DNA of 64,000 nt, taken from contig OU015662.1 in the NCBI GenBank assembly GCA_907165275.2, positions 2,115,501 to 2,179,500 on the forward strand, written 5' to 3'. Below, one piece after another: positions 49,131 to 59,843 of this stretch. Under the pieces are notes generated by a model. The model saw nothing but the letters and a program-made list of their open reading frames with translations. It had not been told where the DNA came from and searched no databases. The position numbers and the translations under genes are program-made. This stretch comes from Zygaena filipendulae. Its lineage: Eukaryota > Arthropoda > Insecta > Lepidoptera > Zygaenidae. Within the stretch, counting starts at the first letter, position 1, and each line of letters opens with the position of its first letter.

Positions 49131-49559
49131 CAGTTTCAAGAAAACTGGATGGAGAAATAAATTGGTGGAGACAAACGCCAGGCACAGCTTTTCTCAACCT
49201 TGTTCTATTTTCTTCAAAAAATTTATCTACCAATTATTTTTTTCGACTGCCAGAATAAATTTGCCTAATCAACTTATTGTGGAGGTCCACGTAATCCTGG
49301 CTCAGGACGGGTTTATTATTTCATTTGTTTGAATTTTTCCATGGATATAATATGTATTAACAAACTAATCTGCATGCGTCGGGCGACACTCCATTAGGAG
49401 ATGTATTCCGTATCCCGAAAGGCATTGAAATACAAGTACGACAACAAAGCGCACGCACTGTGTGTTAAAAACGAGCACTCAATTTTCTTCTTTTTTATAC
49501 CTAGATTAAAAAAATGCATTATTTATTATATGGGGTAATAATAATAATCTTTATTTTTA

Positions 49560-49672
49560 GTATAATATTATAAATGCGAATGTGAGGTTTTCATACACGT
49601 AGTCTGGGGTACCTACAGAGGAGGACAAAAGGTATGTAGTTTTACCCAACATTCCAAAGGGAACATTTTTTT
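49560..49672 (+). mobile_element. Helitron-like 5' fragment
   Basis: tataatattataaatgcgaa, tcatacacgtagtctggggt-acctacagaggaggac. Confidence 0.55.
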
Positions 49673-49769
49673 AAATCGTACTTATATTTAATCAACAGAA
49701 GTTTAAATATAAATAAAGCCGTAAAATGTATCAAACCAAATATCTTGCAAAGTAAAAAGTTCCTATGTC

Positions 49770-49948
49770 AGTCCCCTTAGCCAAGTTAACAATCTGTAAT
49801 CGTTGACGCATAGAAAATTAGGGAATGATATGGAATAATTGTTCAATTAAAAGTCCTTTTTCGAGTGGCCACGTGATAAAACGATTCCGTTCCTTAGTTT
49901 TATATTCGTTGACGATCGTAGATTGTCAATTTGGCAGAGGGGGCAGAT
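49770..49948. repeat. Foldback MITE M2
   Basis: gtccccttagccaagttaac, gacgcatagaaaattaggga; right: gttccttagttttatattcg, attgtcaatttggcagaggg. Confidence 0.75.
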
Positions 49949-49969
49949 ATTATTAAGATAAACGGTGAC

Positions 49970-50275
49970 GTCTCAAAATGCCAGTGCGAGCCCCGCTGAA
50001 ACGGGATCTCCAAGCGTGTTCATTATCATTTGTATTCAGGGCTGCGAGAGGGAGGGCGGGGTTCGAGGGGAGGGGTGCACCTGGCGGGCTGTCAGATCAA
50101 CAAGATTTATGCCCGCCGTGTACAAATGAACAAAACTCACAGCTTTTGTATGGAAATACTCCCTTTTTTTGTCACTCCATGACAAGTGTTGGTGGATTTG
50201 CGTTTTGTCTTGTTTATGGTACGCGTGTCATGTCGAACCAATATCTGTTGCCGCAAACTTAGAACTCATAAAGTT
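49970..50275. other. GC-rich, repeat-free island
   Basis: gagccccgctgaaacgggat and gggcggggttcgaggggagg-ggtgcacctggcgggctg. A 94-codon frame is open from 49978 but its translation shows no domain, and cacctg plus homopurine runs fit regulatory DNA as well. Immediately follows an M2 element. Confidence 0.33.
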
Positions 50276-50284
50276 AACTATATA

Positions 50285-50545
50285 CTAGCTGTTCCCTGTG
50301 GTTTTGACTGCGCTAATTTCGGAGTTCCCGCGAGAATTCTGGACCGATTGTGACACTGTAGTAAATTTTTTTTTATTGTTTATTTTAAATGGTGTTCAAT
50401 AAAGAGTTTACCTACCCTACGTCCTTTTCTGAACCACGGCAACGTGCAGTATGCAAAATTCCATAGTAATTGGTTGAGTGGTTAAGGCATGAAAGATAAA
50501 CAAACAAAAAACAAGAAAACTCACATTCGCTTATATAATAAAGGA
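50285..50545 (-). mobile_element. Helitron-like element with internal insertion
   Basis: ctagctgttccctgtggttt, ggagttcccgcgagaattct, then about 80 bp of unrelated AT-rich DNA before ctacgtccttttctgaacca and gtaattggttgagtggttaa. Confidence 0.65.
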
Positions 50546-51355
50546 TTTCATATAACTTTGGTTGCCAAGACGCACAAGTTCACAATGCTTTCACTGTTAA
50601 AAAGTTATGAGGTCTCTAGTAGAGCCCTTAAGCCGAGTTTTGATTTGAACTGTACATGCATCATACATGACCAAAGAGGCCTGTCTCAAGTAAAAATATA
50701 TATACTCATAGTTCTAAATGCTCATAACTGTACCACATTTTAAATAGTAAATAACCAAAACTACATACACCAATAAACTCTGACTCTACAAACTCTACAT
50801 CTTGGTTTAATGGTGCACCTTGACCTATTAATATTTGCGAAACTATTACGTGACATAACATTGAAGTTCATAGTAATAGTTTGTGCAATTATCAAGAAAC
50901 AGCCAAATTTCGGCTTTCTAACATTCATTTATTTACAAAAACGTTATAATATGAGCTTTACGCCTCAGCGCTTAGTTACCATAAAATAACATACCTACTC
51001 ATTTTTTTTTTAAGTTATTATTTATTCATCTTTACAAAGTAAGAAATTTACAAAATAGAGTAAATAAACTTCCATAAGTTTTTCCTCACACTAGTCAATT
51101 CGAGTCGGAATAGATTTTTTTTAACGAATACTTACTTACCTAGGTCCTAGGTCACGAGCAGCTCACGCTGAATCACTTCCTATCGCCTATAATAATTGGC
51201 TAAGTTTAATTTTTATTTTTTTGTACACCTTTTTGATGGCAATAAACAATTTTATTATTATTATTAACAAAAAAGTTAAAATTTAAACAATTCTATTTTT
51301 GACGCTTAGGAAAATAACAATACAATATGAGAAAGTGAGTTTGTTTATTGAAATA
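50546..51355. other. AT-rich intergenic DNA; one LINE-like tail
   Basis: ttttgtacacctttttgatg-gcaataaacaattttatta (51220-51265) resembles a LINE 3' end; nothing else recognised. Confidence 0.35.
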
Positions 51356-51359
51356 ACTA

Positions 51360-51598
51360 GCAGTCGAACTCAGTCGTTTTAATGATTACTTTATTATAAG
51401 TAAAGATAAGTATAAAAACAAAACTGCCGCACTCAGAGACGTCCATTAAATTATTGTTAATTGGTATTTAACTAAATTTAACTTTTGAAATGCCAATTAA
51501 CATTCATTTAATGAACGTCTCTGAGTGCGGCAGTTTTGTTTTCAAAATCTTTACTGAAAATTAGGTAATCATTAAAACGACACTGAGTGCGGTCGTAC
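51360..51598. repeat. Large two-tier palindrome (gtgcggcagttttgtttt)
   Basis: Inner arms aaaacaaaactgccgcactc-agagacgtc and gacgtctctgagtgcggcag-ttttgtttt flank a centre with ccattaa...aattggtattt and its complement. Outer arms actcagtcgttttaatgatt and aatcattaaaacgacactga-gtgcgg enclose them. No coding region. Only this copy here. Confidence 0.8.
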
Positions 51599-51639
51599 CT
51601 ACCTAAAACTTCTTAAATTCGTGTTGATGGGGTCGGTAG

Positions 51640-51855
51640 TGAACTCAGTAGGGACTGCAGAAAAAAGGTTGAAGTTTTACGAGGGACGGACAGATTTGCC
51701 CCCAGTATCGACTATAATCGGTATACGTCATGTCTTCTGAAAAGAACCCGCTCATTAACATTTCTATTCGCAAGCGCATCCGTGGATTAAATACTGATGC
51801 CTCACTATAAGTTACTATATTCATTTGCCTGAGATATAGCTCTCTCTTAATCATT
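51640..51855. other. Short intergenic stretch, nothing recognised
   Basis: gtgaactcagtagggactgc and cgcaagcgcatccgtggatt do not recur; a 69-codon minus-strand frame has no family match. Confidence 0.3.
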
Positions 51856-51939
51856 GCAAAAGTTTGTTTGTTTGTTACGATTTCTCACCTTAACTACTCA
51901 GTCGATCGTCACGAAATGAAAGTAGGTAATACAATAGCG

Positions 51940-52262
51940 TAATTTCCGGGGTATGAAAATCGAAACTATTTAGTCCGTCAGTTAGATAGTAAAAAAATTA
52001 TAGACACGTATTTTTTTCCTTTTCGAATTACGGAAAAAATACTAAGATGAAACGCATTGAAGTTTAGGAGTGGGGGGGGGGCTCTTGACGTCATAACGTG
52101 CTTTAAATTGTAGCACGGCGTGACGTTAAGCGACAAGCGACATTTCGACTTAATGTATCTCCGTAATTTTTTTATTACGTAAAAAATTAATAAATACGTG
52201 TCCAATATTTTTTATTGATCTACAAGATGGAATAAAAAGTAAAATTTGGTTGACAAGCCCGT
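51940..52262 (+). repeat. MITE family M1, diverged copy
   Basis: taatttccggggtatgaaaa, agtccgtcagttagatagta, a run of nine G, cttgacgtcataacgtgctt, tctacaagatgg and gttgacaagcccgtta; one TGACGTCA kept. Confidence 0.75.
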
Positions 52263-52689
52263 TATGACTATTTACGAGTTACAAGTAATTTCTGTAACGT
52301 ATACTCACGGATAAATTTCGGAAAATTAAAGTTTAGGTACATACAGAATATGTTTAATATGAAAAAAAACTCTTAGTGAGGGTACCCTTGTTTGATAAGG
52401 TACAACATAGAGGCGTAATGATCGTAGTCAGATTCTTGATGCAAACACAGACACGCTTTGCAAAGAAATTGCACGTGAATTTTGCACAGCGTTTCAGTTT
52501 TTAATCCGTCTCTAACTAACTTTTACTTTTTTTTTTCTTATTAGGTATGCTTAAAAAAGGACACTGATTATTTAGTTCTTAAAAGCTAGTAAAATTTTAC
52601 ATAGGTTTTCTTTTTAAGATAAAATAAACTTTTAAGACACTTTTGACAGGATCACGCGAGGTTCAACGAAGCGTGTGTTAAGTGACCTG

Positions 52690-52850
52690 CCCTCTTAGCC
52701 AAGTTGACAATCTGAGTCTATAATAATCGTTAACGCATAGAAAACTAAGGCACGGACTCTTGATTGAACGATTTTACGTGGCCACGACTATTCGTTCTGT
52801 ATAGTTTTGTTGCGTTGCCGATTGTAAATTGTCAGCTAGGCAAAGGGGGC
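52690..52850. repeat. Foldback MITE M2
   Basis: ccctcttagccaagttgaca, gttaacgcatagaaaactaa; right arm diverged (attgtcagctaggcaaaggg). Confidence 0.7.
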
Positions 52851-53162
52851 TGTCGTCAAATTTCAAAATCTATCGAGAAGTTGCTTCTTAAAACGGCATA
52901 GCAAGAGTTGCGAGCGTTATACTTTAACGTCAGAGAAAAGTTGTGCTTGAATGAAAAATGTTTCAAGTTAAACTCCGAGCAAACATAAATTCTATTTTGT
53001 TCCGTTATCTATAAATGTAATGCACGTGCCAAGATAGAAAATACAACAAACAACAAACCAACGGACAGAAATTCTAGTAATTTTTCCTTTTAAACTTTGT
53101 TTTGAATTGTTTGAGGGAAAATTTTTTACATCACTTTATTCACAATTTTTTAAAAACCTACT

Positions 53163-53322
53163 ATAGCTGTTGCCGTGGTTTCACCCGCGTTAATTTCGGA
53201 GTTGCTGCGAGAGTTTCGGGATAAAAAGTACCCTATGTCCTTTCTTGTACCCCCGACAACATGTATGCCTGAAAACGTAACAAGCAATCAAACAAACTCA
53301 CATTCACTTTTATAATAGTATT
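53163..53322 (-). mobile_element. Helitron-like element, internally deleted
   Basis: tgttgccgtggtttcacccg, ttcgggataaaaagtaccct, gaaaacgtaacaagcaatca, cttttataatagta; missing the 'cggttgagcc' block. Confidence 0.65.
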
Positions 53323-53331
53323 TTATATAAT

Positions 53332-53485
53332 ACTGGCTATGCCCCACGGTTTCACCCGCGTGAGTTTTCGGATCAGGAACCTTTGCGGACGCAGGCAGAA
53401 CAACACGCTAAAGTTTCATCACAATCGGATCAATGGTTTCGAAACGCACAGAGGACAGACATACAAACATTCATTTTTATTTACG
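53332..53485 (-). mobile_element. Helitron-like element, subfamily E head
   Basis: ctggctatgccccacggttt, gaacctttgcggacgcaggc, tttcatcacaatcggatcaa, tggtttcgaaacgcacagag; the mirror of 44665-44897. Confidence 0.65.
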
Positions 53486-53494
53486 TAAAATACT

Positions 53495-53570
53495 TTAAAA
53501 AAAATATTTTTTATGACCCTACGGGACGGACTAAAAAAAAAAAATTTGTCAAATAGCCTACTATATTAGG
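53495..53570 (+). repeat. MITE family M1, terminal fragment
   Basis: aatattttttatgaccctac-gggacggactaaaa and gtcaaatagcctactat; tip like the 31651 variant. Confidence 0.55.
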
Positions 53571-53689
53571 TAAGTACCTAATCATTGTTTGTAGGTTTCC
53601 TCGAATAATAGTTTTCAAAGTCACACCATAAATAGAAGGCAGTTCCCCGAAGTCTGGAACCTCAGAAGAAACAATTCTAAGTAGGTATT

Positions 53690-53870
53690 AAACGCACAAA
53701 ACGTTGGCTTGTATATGTTGTGGTGAAACTATCGTGGAGGAGTTCCCTTCTCAAAGCACACGGCGGTTGCGTCAGCCGACTCTGGTTACAAAGTCCCGAA
53801 CGCGCCCACATATTCAAATTTGATACGAACTTCCAAGTTCGGTCCCAAGATTAACCACATAACAAAACTG
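53690..53870. other. Mixed-composition repeat-free segment
   Basis: gtggtgaaactatcgtggag, cggcggttgcgtcagccgac, acttccaagttcggtcccaa; no frame with a recognisable product. Confidence 0.28.
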
Positions 53871-54077
53871 TAAACTATTTATACCCCTTCACCTCACTCC
53901 CGTTAAGTAAACACTGTAACCTTGTATTTAGTGCCACTGTGCGGTATATTTATGTGTGCCTAGTACTTACTAAGTAGTAGGGGTGGTTTATTTGTTAGAG
54001 CTGCTATACATTCAAAACATAGAAATATGTTTATACCAAGTGTTTATACTTTGTAATAAATAGACTTTACTATTTAC

Positions 54078-54165
54078 AAGCTGTCCCACGTGGTTTTACC
54101 CACATTAATCTCGATATTCACTTGGGAACTCTTTTTATGAGGATAAAAACTACTTATGTATAAAA
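54078..54165 (-). mobile_element. Helitron-like 3' end, degraded
   Basis: agctgtcccacgtggtttta-cccacattaatctcg and gaggataaaaactacttatg. Confidence 0.5.
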
Positions 54166-54169
54166 CCTA

Positions 54170-54780
54170 ACCTATAAATTCATTGCATGGTAATGCCGGC
54201 CACGAGCCTAAGATTGTTACAATTAGACAATAAGTATCTAATAATACATAACATGGACTGTAGGTACCTACGTTACTCACGTATCAACGAAAATGCTATC
54301 AGACATGCTCAACTTCAATGGCGACTCTGTACAACGTACGTGCTACTACAAGTATTCTGATCTAGAGAACAAAGCCACAGTATAATCACGTGTCTACTCC
54401 CACCTTGCAGCTTCCTTCATCCAAACTGTCCTACTCGTAGATACCAACGAGCCAATATGCTGAGCTAACTACGCAACCTAAATGAAGTCCTCTTGCATTT
54501 ATACCACTCTAAGTTACCTTCGCCTAATGCAGCCCTTTGGCTACACATAACGGAGCTTTACAGAGAGCATAAAAATATTTTCTTAAGAAAGTCCCAATAA
54601 CTTTTCAAAAACTTATACTTCTGAGAAGTCCTACTGCGTTTGTAATAAAAAAGCTATCAATGAGTTATGGTTAGTAAAAATTCACATAAAATCCTAATTT
54701 ATGTGAATCAAACAGGACTAGCTTACGAAGTTAGGTACTTTACCGGAAATCTCAGCCATGTGACAACCCTAATCTCCTTT
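54170..54780. other. Unexplained mixed-composition stretch
   Basis: No match to any repeat in the window and many stops in all frames; phrases such as cttcaatggcgactctgtac and gcagccctttggctacacat suggest decayed coding or transposon DNA, but nothing can be named. Confidence 0.25.
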
Positions 54781-55354
54781 ATTATTCTACAATAGTGTCG
54801 AATTGATTCAGGTACAGTATAAGTGATACTATATTATATATATATAAATACAGGTATAGTAAATATTATGATATAGCAGTAAGTCTTGGGTGGTGGTGAG
54901 GGTGACTGATAGCAGTGCACGCGCCCCAACCCTGCCGTGATAGATTATAGGCACTTGTAGTCAACAACTGTAGACCAGGAGGCGACACGCAAAAAGACAT
55001 TTGGTTTTTTACAATTCGCAGCGATAATTTTTCAAGCATTAAACACATTTAAAAAAGTAATTTTGTAAAAAATTTAGCTACCTACTAAGATAGTTGTATT
55101 TTTTCACATATTCGATACAAATAAAATGTAAATTCAATTTTTTATTTGCCTGAATCAAATAAATTAGCTAGAATATACCCTCAAATCCTTTTAATATTAG
55201 AGAATTGTTGAAAGTTAATTTATAATTTTATCATAATATTAATAAAGTATTCATATCACCTTTTGAACCTCACATTATATTGGTTCCACATTGATAAGTC
55301 AATTATTGTGGGATAGGTAGGATAGAATGTAAGTATAGTTTATGTTTGTTTAAT

Positions 55355-55412
55355 TTTCTTGTGTATTGTGCTGAAATAAATGTATTTTCGTTCTTCTTTC
55401 TTTCTTTCTTTA
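55355..55412. repeat. (ttct)n microsatellite after a LINE-like tail
   Basis: gtgctgaaataaatgtattt followed by ttctttctttctttcttt. Confidence 0.6.
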
Positions 55413-55559
55413 GTTATATCCGAGGCCCTCCGCTATTGAAAAACAATCACGTCTCTCAGCGACGTAAAAGAAGGAGAAATTAACATGTATACCTACATAT
55501 CAAAGGATTAGTAGGTAGGTAAGTAAAGATAGACGACATTAAATTAGTCACGTCTCCCG

Positions 55560-55770
55560 CACTATAAGATTACACGAGTGAAATGAACACCAAATGCTCA
55601 TTTATGCGCGAATGATAAATAGAGCTGTAGGAATATCGCATTGGCGGGCGTTCACCCCGACCGGCTGGGGAGGCGTGTGTAATGAATTTATTATGAACAA
55701 ATCTTAGAAGTTTGGCCAATGCACGCCAACTTCAGAGCCAACACCGACCAACATGTGGAGAACTTGCCTT
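55560..55770. other. Repeat-free island, candidate conserved element
   Basis: catttatgcgcgaatgataa, ggaatatcgcattggcgggc-gttcaccccgaccggctggg, gtaatgaatttattatgaac. Mixed AT/GC and Hox-like ATTTAT/TTTAT cores; no product. Confidence 0.33.
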
Positions 55771-55881
55771 AACATCACTTGGCAGCGTCTCCACTAAAGT
55801 TGATCTAAATCTATTCTGTCGTTTGTGCGACTGAGTAACAAACATCCCAAGATCTTCACAAACTATCACATTTATTTTTAA

Positions 55882-56063
55882 CTAGCTCTCCTCTACTGTT
55901 TCCACCGCATTAATTTCGGATTTCCCATTGCACGTAATTTCGAAATAAAAACTATCCTATATCCTTCTCTGTACCCCTGACTACACGTTTGCAAAATTTT
56001 ATGATGATCGGTTCATTAGCCACGTAGATAATACGTCAAAGCATAACAAAAAAACTCATCTTA
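55882..56063 (-). mobile_element. Helitron-like element
   Basis: ctagctctcctctactgttt, cctatatccttctctgtacc, gcaaaattttatgatgatcg, aacaaaaaaactcatctta; hairpin eroded. Confidence 0.62.
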
Positions 56064-56477
56064 GAGAGGTCCGTCAGTACTATTAAAAACAAAATGTCAG
56101 GGTCTCCCTTATGGATCGAGGAGACCTCTTATGCATCGAGCAGGGCAGTTTTCAGTCAATCAGTCAATCATACAGTTAAAATTAATAACCCATACCTATC
56201 TATTCTATATGATATACCTAAATTATCTCCAATCAACGATACAAATTTGAAAAATCATCAGCGACTGTGAACGCAAAGTTATAAAACCGTCGCGCGTTTT
56301 GTACGAGAAAATTCGCATTTGATTCATTGCATCCGAGTGCTATGTAAAAGCGGGTGAGGAAAGAACAAGTTAAATTACTTAAATGTAATGGAATAAAGTT
56401 GAGCATCGCGTTAGGAAAGTTTCGCCGTAGTATATAGGTAGTGTTTCAGAAGGGTTATGCTACTCTTACATAATAAT

Positions 56478-57062
56478 ATGTGGGAGTCTAAGCAAAATGG
56501 TACCAGTAGAGGAGTATAAAGTTAATACTAGATTCGGTATCTATAGAATAGATAGTCAATTGATAGTAAGGTTTGAAAAAATACACAAACCAGCATAATT
56601 TTTTGTATCAGTCATTTGAAGTTGAAATTCTGAAAAAGCTTGATTTGAGAAAAAGCATTAGGTATTAAAATTTGAGCGAAAAAAAAAAACACACTTCCAC
56701 TTGCTTGTTACATACATTTTTATATATCACGCGTGAGTTAAGGAATTCCCGCAGGAACTCCCTTTAGGGGGATGAAAAATAGATAGTAGCCGATTCTCAG
56801 GCTTACTGAATATGCATAAAAAATTTCATGAGAATCGGTCAAGCCGTTTCGGAGGAGTATGGGAACGAACATTGTGACAGGAGAATTTTATATATTAGAT
56901 TGTAGATTAAGATACCTACCTATATGTAATTGTAGAAAATTAAGCATTTACTCATAAATTAATCAATTAAAATCGCGGACCCAATTTTTTCACCCAACTT
57001 TACAAAACTTCTTATAACTCGGAAGCTGAGAACTGATATCTTTTTGCTTGGACGCCCACATA
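56478..57062 (+). repeat. MITE family M4, with nested Helitron-like element
   Basis: tatgtgggagtctaagcaaa and ttgcttggacgcccacata ends; gattcggtatctatag, cagtcatttgaagttgaaat and attaatcaattaaaatcgcg match 3844-4222 inverted. Interrupted at about 56725-56897. Confidence 0.75.
56725..56897 (-). mobile_element. Helitron-like element inserted in M4
   Basis: atcacgcgtgagttaaggaa-ttcccgcaggaactccc, gaatatgcataaaaaatttc, gaatcggtcaagccgtttcg-gag, tttatatattagat; the empty site is visible in the copy at 3844. Confidence 0.6.
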
Positions 57063-57229
57063 GTTGACTGGGTGAGTTAATGATAGGTTTGCTTGGGTGG
57101 TATGGAAATTTGCACCCCATATGTACCTACATATTGTGTCCGGTTACTGCAGTGATTGCAGCATATTATTATTATCAATGTTATAACAACAAGTTAAACA
57201 CACTTTGAACATAATATGTCTAATAATAA

Positions 57230-57430
57230 AAATGCGTGACCGTCGTCGGACACTCGGATAGAACGAAGTTTCTGCACCTCGTAGTTTCCAACCAACCAAT
57301 AATAATAATCGTTCCAAAAACCATTATCCAATTAAGCGCGCACCTATGACGCCGCCGTGACGGAAAATTTCTTTCACGCGTCCTAGCCTAGCCCCCGTCC
57401 TCCATACCGTGCGATAAAGAACTTCGTTCT
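57230..57430. other. GC-rich, repeat-free island
   Basis: gtgaccgtcgtcggacactc, ccaattaagcgcgcacctat-gacgccgccgtgacgg, ctagcctagcccccgtcctc. gaacgaagtttct and agaacttcgttct flank it as a 13-bp inverted pair, which might mark an element boundary. Confidence 0.33.
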
Positions 57431-57431
57431 A

Positions 57432-57530
57432 ATAATAATAATAAATAATCCACTTCACAACACACATGCCTACTTGATTCCACATTAAGTTAATATAAGC
57501 TTATGCCATAGCGTGCCATTTTTTTGTAGG
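57432..57530 (-). repeat. SINE S1 3' fragment
   Basis: aatccacttcacaacacaca, ctacttgattccacatt, ataagcttatg; the tRNA part is missing. Confidence 0.55.
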
Positions 57531-57813
57531 TATAATAGATACCTACTAAGAACAGAAAATACCTACTTTGTGGTGGGTGGTTGCGCTTGGAAAGTCAGTA
57601 TCATTTGACTGTTGCAATTGTGGTCACCGGTCAACCCTAACCATGCATAGTTATCGAACAATAACTATGTGTCGCAGTCAAATACAAACAAAATTGTATT
57701 TGACTACGACACAATATTAAGACAAAACTGCGGTCAGCTAAGGAGAAAATCAAAGCCTCTAGATTACGATTTGTATCGTAACAAAGCTCTGGGTATACGA
57801 GTACTTATTTGAA

Positions 57814-58139
57814 TAGGGATGTTGACTACTATTGAAAATCAAAATTCTAATTAGTCCGTCAGTTAGAAAATAAAAAAATAATAGACACGTATTTTTTGCT
57901 TTTTTAAATAAATTAAAATACACAGAGATAAAGGGCATTAAAGTTTAGGATGAGGAGGTCGTGACGTCACTAACCGCAAAACCGCCATACAAACTGTCAG
58001 AATAGTGACGTCACGCGAAATTTCAACTCAATATATCGCCGTTATTTTTTGATTACATAAAAAAAGAAAAAATACGTGTTCAATATTTTTTAATAATCTA
58101 CAAGACGGACTAAAAAATAAAAATTAGTCAACATGCCCA
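57814..58139 (+). repeat. MITE family M1, full-length
   Basis: tagggatgttgactactatt and tagtcaacatgccca; both tcgtgacgtcactaaccgca and tagtgacgtcacgcgaaatt intact. Closest to the copies at 12069 and 21488. Confidence 0.85.
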
Positions 58140-58461
58140 TTTCTGTACCGGATAAAATTATGACGATTAACAAAATCGTCTCCATACTCCATTGTTTTTG
58201 TGCGAGCAACATTATACTAATAAAGCTTTGTCAATTTATTATTCGCAACCAAATCCGATTTTGTTATTGGATCGCAGATTACGAAAATTACACTGCCCTT
58301 TTTAAGCAGATTATGATAATCATTATAAACCTATTAACTTTTAATACTGTGTCCGGTTATTTATTTTGGATAAAAAAGTACATAATATTTTTATAATTAA
58401 AAAAAAAACGCGTGTTTATGTATTTAGGTAAAAAGTTGTAGGTACTTCCACTGCGCTTAAA

Positions 58462-58690
58462 TGGACATAGATAAGCAATAGTGTGTTAACCCACACTAGA
58501 GAAATTTTGAGTAAATCGTGTTTTAAAAGTAAGAGCGCCACTTTGTATCAACATTTTTTATGTTCAATATTTAGTTACATATTTAAGCAATGTAATAAGG
58601 TAAACACATAATTAAAAAACGTTCCCTTACTCTCAATAAATCGTTCTGAATCAATAACTTAATTTTATGGGTTAACATGTTATTGCTTAC
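58462..58690. repeat. MITE family M5, inverted relative to 26622
   Basis: atggacatagataagcaata-gtgtgttaaccc and gggttaacatgttattgctt; interior gagtaaatcgtgttttaaaa and aatgtaataaggtaaacaca. Confidence 0.75.
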
Positions 58691-59240
58691 AATACAATTG
58701 ACTTTAGGTGTTCTGCAAGCTTCTGTTTGATGTTGAAAATTTGGCCATAAATGACTTTAATATTGTCTGCGAAAAGATATTTTCCGCTAGTCAGGGCAAT
58801 TATTTCAATATTGGAACACATCATAATTATCGAGATGCAATCAGACAATCGATGCAATCGACCGACCACACGGCTACCTCGAATTGCAATCGAGTGCAAT
58901 TCACGGCAATGGTTATTAAGCAATTTCTCTATGCGTTTTAGTGATGCACTAAAGTCGGTCGGTACTAATTAGTCGCACCTATTTGCTTTAATTATTCCAT
59001 AGTTTAATGAAGTGAAATATTAGTGTACGCTTAGATTTTTAGTAACAAACCAAGGGAGGAAAAGAAAAACTCATAGTTATGAATTTGTACCTAATATTAT
59101 GTATTTTTATGTGATAATTATATTTTAAAGTAACTTTTCGTCATAATTTAACACAGTGATGTTTGGGTTTCTTCGGAACTCCCAATACACACAATTAACC
59201 TTCCGGAAGGACATCTGTAAAAACCACATCAATTTCAATA
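58691..59240. other. Intergenic DNA, nothing recognised
   Basis: Overlapping frames of 73-78 codons on both strands (58687-58972) reflect low stop density rather than a known product. cgatgcaatcgaccgaccac and tcgaattgcaatcgagtgca are small local inverted motifs. Confidence 0.3.
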
Positions 59241-59244
59241 GTGT

Positions 59245-59612
59245 ATTTTTTTTTTATGTCATAGGGGCAAACGGGCAAGTGGTACACCTGATGGTAAGTG
59301 ATTACCGGCGCCCATGGACATCTGCAACACCAGAAGGCATGCCGGTGCGTTGCCGACCTGGAACGGGAATGGGAACTGGCTTTCAAGTGGGGCTGCCGGA
59401 ACACACCGTTAGGTGCTTGGCGACAGATTTGCAACCTGAAGGTGGTAGCTAGCCAGCCGGGCACTAGAGAGCGCCCTACCACCATGCTATGGTTTCCTCA
59501 CGATGTTTTCCTTCACCGACAGCTCAAGCTCATTGTTAGGGTTTGAACCCACGCCTTGTGGCGTTTGATCCGAATGCACCAACCACTGAGCTATCATCGC
59601 TGCAGTTGCGTA
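59245..59612 (-). repeat. tRNA-derived SINE, minus orientation
   Basis: A tttttttttatgtcataggg tail (complement of poly-A side), caagtggtacacctgatggt, ggcgcccatggacatctgca, then gggtttgaacccacgccttg (B-box complement) and caaccactgagctatcatcg (A-box complement). Frames of 82-98 codons across it are not genes. Confidence 0.72.
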
Positions 59613-59843
59613 TAGTTGACTGACAGACATGGATAGTGAGTATATTTTCTATTGTTAAGTAAATTATATCCCATCAAAAACAAACTTGTAAAAAAGTCCA
59701 AGTCTCGCAACTCAGTTCTTCTACAGTAAAAAGTTGTGAAATCAATGTAATACCAATTCGGTTAATTTATTCAGTGCCTACTTAAGGGTCCTTCTGTCTA
59801 AAGTTATCATGTTATAAGCTAATCTAATAACATTTTATAGTGA

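Noticed and set aside
59156..59546. Overlapping frames of 82-98 codons on both strands
   Set aside because: They run through a tRNA-derived SINE; the apparent Trp/Gly/Arg-rich products are repeat translations.
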